A stretch of DNA of 38,264 nt from Burkholderiaceae bacterium (GTDB lineage Bacteria > Pseudomonadota > Gammaproteobacteria > Burkholderiales > Burkholderiaceae_C): NCBI GenBank assembly GCA_023150375.1, contig JAKLLA010000030.1:1-38264 (forward strand), given 5' to 3'. A program made the translations under genes and the position numbers. This document shows positions 35,260 through 38,264 of this stretch, one piece after another (position 1 is the first letter of the stretch; every line of letters begins with the position of its first letter). The notes under the pieces are model-generated. The model was not told the origin of the DNA. It was given only the letters and a program-made list of their open reading frames with translations, and searched no databases.

Positions 35260-38025
35260 ATGGCATCCCCCCAGACCCTGCTGCTGGTCGATGGATCCAG
35301 CTACCTCTACCGCGCCTTCCACGCCATGCCGGACCTGCGCGGACCGGAGGGCGAACCGACCGGAGCCGTCCACGGGATCGTCGCAATGTTGCAGTTCCTG
35401 CGCCAGCAGGTACCCGCCTCTCTGGCGGCCTGCGTCTTCGACGCGCCCGGCCCGACCTTTCGCGACGCGTGGTATCCCCAGTACAAGGCCCATCGAGCGC
35501 CCATGCCCGACGCACTGCGCGCCCAGATCGAACCGATCCATGAAGTGGTGAAGCTGCTCGGCTGGCCGGTGCTGGAAGTGCCGGGGATCGAGGCAGACGA
35601 CGCCATCGGCACGCTGGCCCGGAACGCCGCAGCCCAGGGGATGAAGGTGGTGATCTCGACGGGTGACAAGGACCTCGCCCAGCTGGTTTCGCCCGAGATC
35701 ACCCTGATCAACACGATGAGCCGCGAAACCCTCGACGCTCCGTCAGTGCTCGCCAAGTTCGGCGTTCCGCCCGAGCGCATCGTCGACTATCTGACGCTGA
35801 TGGGCGACGCCGTCGACAACGTGCCTGGCGTCGACAAGGTCGGACCGAAGACAGCTGCGAAATGGATCGCGGAATATGGCAGCCTGGAGGGCGTGCTCGC
35901 AGCTGCCGATCGCATCAAGGGCGTTGCCGGAGAAAACCTGCGCCGGGCACGGGACTGGTTGCCGACCGCACGCCGACTGGTGTCGATCCGCACGGACTGC
36001 GACCTGGGCGGTCACATCGCGAACTGGCCACAGCTGGAGAACCTCCGCCTGCTGCCGGGGAATCGAGAGGAACTGATCTCCTTCTACACCCGACACGGCT
36101 TCAAGACCTGGAAGCGTGAGCTCGAATCGTCCGTGAGCCCGATGCCGCAGCCGCAGGAGGCGGTGAAGGCTGCCGACTCGCCAAACCCGACGAACGACGA
36201 TGCAGCCAAGGTATCCAGCGGTGACTACGAGACGGTGACCAGCTGGGAACGCCTCGACCACTGGCTGGACAGGCTTCGCGGCGCCCCGCTCGCGGCTCTG
36301 GATACAGAGACCGACGCACTCGACCCGATGCGCGCGCGGATCGTGGGCATCAGTTTCGCAGTGGAACCCGGACAGGCAGCCTATGTGCCTCTGGCGCACG
36401 ACTATCCAGGCGCGCCGACACAACTGCCGCTCGACGAAGTGCTGGGGCGCATGCGACCGTGGCTGGAAGACCCGCAGGCCCCCAAGGTCGGCCAGAACAT
36501 CAAGTACGACCTGCATGTCTTCGCCAATCACGGCATCGACGTGAAGGGTTATGCGCACGACACACTGCTCGAAAGTTACGTGCTCGAGGCGCATCGGCCC
36601 CACAACCTCGGCAGCCTGGCACTGCGGCACCTGGGCCGACGGGGCATCGAATACGAAGAGCTCTGTGGCAAGGGCGCCAGCCAGATTCCCTTCGGTCATG
36701 TCGACGTGGCTCGTGCCGCGGTGTATTCGGGTGAAGACAGCGATATGACGCTGCAGTTGCACGAACAGATCTTCCTGCCGCAACTGCGCCAGTCCCCGCG
36801 GCAACTCGAGCTCTACGAGAAGATCGAACTTCCCACGGCGAGCCTTCTGGCCCGAGTGGAACGGCACGGCGTCCTGATCGATGCGGCCGCACTGGCATTG
36901 CAGAGCCAGCAACTGGCCCAGCGGATGCTCCAACTGGAGAGGGAAGCCTACGATATTGCCGGTCAGCCATTCAACCTCGGCAGCCCGAAGCAGATCGGCG
37001 ACATCCTCTTCACCAAGCTCGGACTGCCGATCAGGAAGAAGACCGCGACCGGCGCGCCGTCGACCGACGAGGAAGTCCTGCAGGACCTGGCCGTGGACTA
37101 TCCGCTGCCAGCACGCATTCTCGAACATCGGGGGCTGTCGAAACTTCGCAGCACCTACACCGAGAAACTACCCTCGATGGTCAACCCCAGGACGGGGCGT
37201 TTGCATACCAACTACGCACAGGCGGTGACCATCACCGGCCGTCTTTCGAGCAACGAGCCGAACCTGCAGAACATCCCGATCCGGACAGCGGAGGGACGGC
37301 GCGTGCGGGAAGCCTTCATCGCGCCGCCCGGACACCGCATCGTCAGCGCCGACTATTCACAGATCGAATTGCGGCTGATGGCACACATCTCGGGCGACGA
37401 GAACCTCCGGCAGGCTTTCCTGGCGGGCCACGACGTGCATCGGTCGACGGCCGCGGAGGTCTTCGATGTGCCCCTTGATCAGGTCAGCAGCGAGCAGCGT
37501 CGCTACGCCAAGACGATCAACTTCGGGCTGATCTACGGTATGGGGGCCTTCGGCCTTGCGCGCAGCCTCGGCATCGATCAGAAGGCCGCCCGGGACTATA
37601 TCGAACGGTATTTCGCACGGTATCCGGGCGTCAAGCACTTCATGGAGACGGTCAAGTCGGACGCTGCGCAGGCAGGTTATGTCGAGACCCTGTTCGGCCG
37701 CCGGATTCATCTTCCGGAAATTCGTGGCGGCAGCGGCCCGCGTCGCTCGGCCGCGGAACGCCAAGCCATCAATGCCCCGATGCAGGGCAGTGCGGCTGAT
37801 CTGATCAAGCTGGCGATGATCGCTGTACAACGCCACCTGGACGCCGAAAGGCTGGAGGCCAGCATCATCATGCAGGTACATGACGAACTCGTCCTCGAGG
37901 TCCCGGACCACGAGGTCGCCCGGATCCGGATGGACCTCCCCAGGCTGATGTCCTCGGTCGCCGAGTTGTCCGTCCCGCTGATCGCGGAGGTGGGCGACGG
38001 AAAGAATTGGGAGGAGGCACACTGA
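35260..38025 (+). CDS. polA: DNA polymerase I
   Basis: A 921-aa polymerase with all three domains, used in Okazaki fragment processing and repair. The 5'-nuclease domain (about 1-290) starts TLLLVDGSSYLYRAFHAMPD and includes GIEADDAIGTLA and STGDKDLAQLV. The proofreading domain (about 320-520) keeps the acidic pair D348 and E350 in LDTETDALD, so it should be active. The polymerase domain shows motif A with D698 (SADYSQIELRL), the O-helix RYAKTINFGLIYGMG and motif C H874-D875 (QVHDELVLEVP). An in-frame ATG at 35233 would add nine residues; CACAAT just before it could be a -10 box, which favours 35260. Confidence 0.97.
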   Translation: MASPQTLLLVDGSSYLYRAFHAMPDLRGPEGEPTGAVHGIVAMLQFLRQQVPASLAACVFDAPGPTFRDAWYPQYKAHRAPMPDALRAQIEPIHEVVKLLGWPVLEVPGIEADDAIGTLARNAAAQGMKVVISTGDKDLAQLVSPEITLINTMSRETLDAPSVLAKFGVPPERIVDYLTLMGDAVDNVPGVDKVGPKTAAKWIAEYGSLEGVLAAADRIKGVAGENLRRARDWLPTARRLVSIRTDCDLGGHIANWPQLENLRLLPGNREELISFYTRHGFKTWKRELESSVSPMPQPQEAVKAADSPNPTNDDAAKVSSGDYETVTSWERLDHWLDRLRGAPLAALDTETDALDPMRARIVGISFAVEPGQAAYVPLAHDYPGAPTQLPLDEVLGRMRPWLEDPQAPKVGQNIKYDLHVFANHGIDVKGYAHDTLLESYVLEAHRPHNLGSLALRHLGRRGIEYEELCGKGASQIPFGHVDVARAAVYSGEDSDMTLQLHEQIFLPQLRQSPRQLELYEKIELPTASLLARVERHGVLIDAAALALQSQQLAQRMLQLEREAYDIAGQPFNLGSPKQIGDILFTKLGLPIRKKTATGAPSTDEEVLQDLAVDYPLPARILEHRGLSKLRSTYTEKLPSMVNPRTGRLHTNYAQAVTITGRLSSNEPNLQNIPIRTAEGRRVREAFIAPPGHRIVSADYSQIELRLMAHISGDENLRQAFLAGHDVHRSTAAEVFDVPLDQVSSEQRRYAKTINFGLIYGMGAFGLARSLGIDQKAARDYIERYFARYPGVKHFMETVKSDAAQAGYVETLFGRRIHLPEIRGGSGPRRSAAERQAINAPMQGSAADLIKLAMIAVQRHLDAERLEASIIMQVHDELVLEVPDHEVARIRMDLPRLMSSVAELSVPLIAEVGDGKNWEEAH

Positions 38026-38049
38026 GCTGTGCACTCGGATCCCCGGTGC

Positions 38050-38068
38050 GCGTCACGAGACGTGACGC
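38050..38068. other. Perfect hairpin after polA
   Basis: GCGTCACG at 38050-38057 and CGTGACGC at 38061-38068 enclose a 3-nt loop. It lies 25 bp after the polA stop. There is no T run, so it may be a stabilising 3' end or part of a factor-dependent terminator. Confidence 0.5.
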
Positions 38069-38125
38069 ACGCCGCATCGCCTGCATCAGGGCACCAAGAC
38101 AGTGGCCCGCATCGATCCGAGTTTC

Positions 38126-38167
38126 CCAAAAGCTCAAGCCCCCTGGCAGCGGATAGCTGAGGGGGCT
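38126..38167 (-). terminator. Terminator of the ribosomal RNA operon
   Basis: On the - strand AGCCCCCT (38167-38160) pairs with AGGGGGCT (38144-38137), followed by TGAGCTTTT. It lies just beyond the 5S 3' end and faces the end of polA. Confidence 0.75.
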
Positions 38168-38180
38168 GGAGGGGATAGGA

Positions 38181-38264
38181 GCCTGACGATGACCTACTTT
38201 CACACGCGAGTGCGCACTATCATCGGCGCTGAGGTGTTTCACTGTCCTGTTCGGGATGGGAAGG
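38181..38264 (-). rRNA. rrf: 5S ribosomal RNA, 3' part
   Basis: Read on the - strand, the sequence contains CATCCCGAACAGGACAGTGA, then AAACACCTCAGCGCCGATGA, and ends near GTAGGTCATCGTCAGGC. This is the 3' two-thirds of a betaproteobacterial 5S rRNA. The 5' part lies beyond the window end. It implies an rrn operon running toward polA from the right. Confidence 0.93.

Noticed and set aside
35743-37128. A 461-codon - strand frame inside polA, and similar frames opposite hscA, pyrD and the HDOD gene
   Set aside because: All are antisense shadows of confidently identified proteins and lack family motifs or ribosome binding sites.
38050-38068. Hairpin after polA as a rho-independent terminator
   Set aside because: The stem is perfect, but no T run follows on either strand.

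Overview
The window looks like chromosome from a high-G+C betaproteobacterium of the order Burkholderiales; a Leptothrix/Sphaerotilus/Rubrivivax-type relative is a guess. Supporting signs are the G+C-biased codon use, the iscR-iscS-iscU-iscA-hscB-hscA-fdx operon, the homoserine kinase / BPSS1780-type membrane protein / polA neighbourhood, and the 5S rRNA tail. Most genes are housekeeping. One clear mobile element of about 11.2 kb is inserted at a tRNA-Val gene.

Layout. 1-1790: accessory-looking DNA with a 107-bp direct repeat, GGGGACA-type repeats, a serine recombinase with a good promoter, and TGCAGTAACT repeats. 1789-11141: amidase with SH3 domain, SDR oxidoreductase (-), a degenerate GGDEF-EAL protein, an orphan ParA ATPase, an FMN-binding protein and an aromatic/aspartate aminotransferase (- operon), then uvrB and a low-molecular-weight tyrosine phosphatase. 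11174-17610: the complete Isc iron-sulfur assembly operon behind a promoter with an IscR-type site, followed by a DnaQ-type exonuclease. 17674-17748: tRNA-Val(CAC).

17731-28988: integrative element. It runs from the tRNA 3' end to a 17-bp remnant copy of that end (attR). It holds a tyrosine integrase, a short regulator region (unknown 134-aa gene, perfect operator-like dyad, AlpA-type HTH protein), a probable C4/P4-type antisense RNA region, then about 20 tightly coupled + strand genes. These include a Toprim primase-like protein, a DUF3987-type ATPase and two tandem Mor-like regulators; the rest are small proteins of unknown role. I see no capsid, portal, terminase large subunit, tail or conjugation gene, so the element resembles a phage-satellite-like or non-conjugative integrative element. 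Everything except the integrase is bracketed by two 119-bp inverted arrays of the heptamer TGCGACA. Their spacing is identical to the base in the two arms although the sequence between heptamers has diverged. This is the most striking signal in the window.

28996-38264: after the tRNA terminator displaced by the insertion come a small membrane protein, an HDOD-GAF protein, pyrD (-), rpiA (+), a BPSS1780-like membrane protein and thrB (- operon), polA (+), and the 3' end of a ribosomal RNA operon (5S, - strand, cut by the window end).
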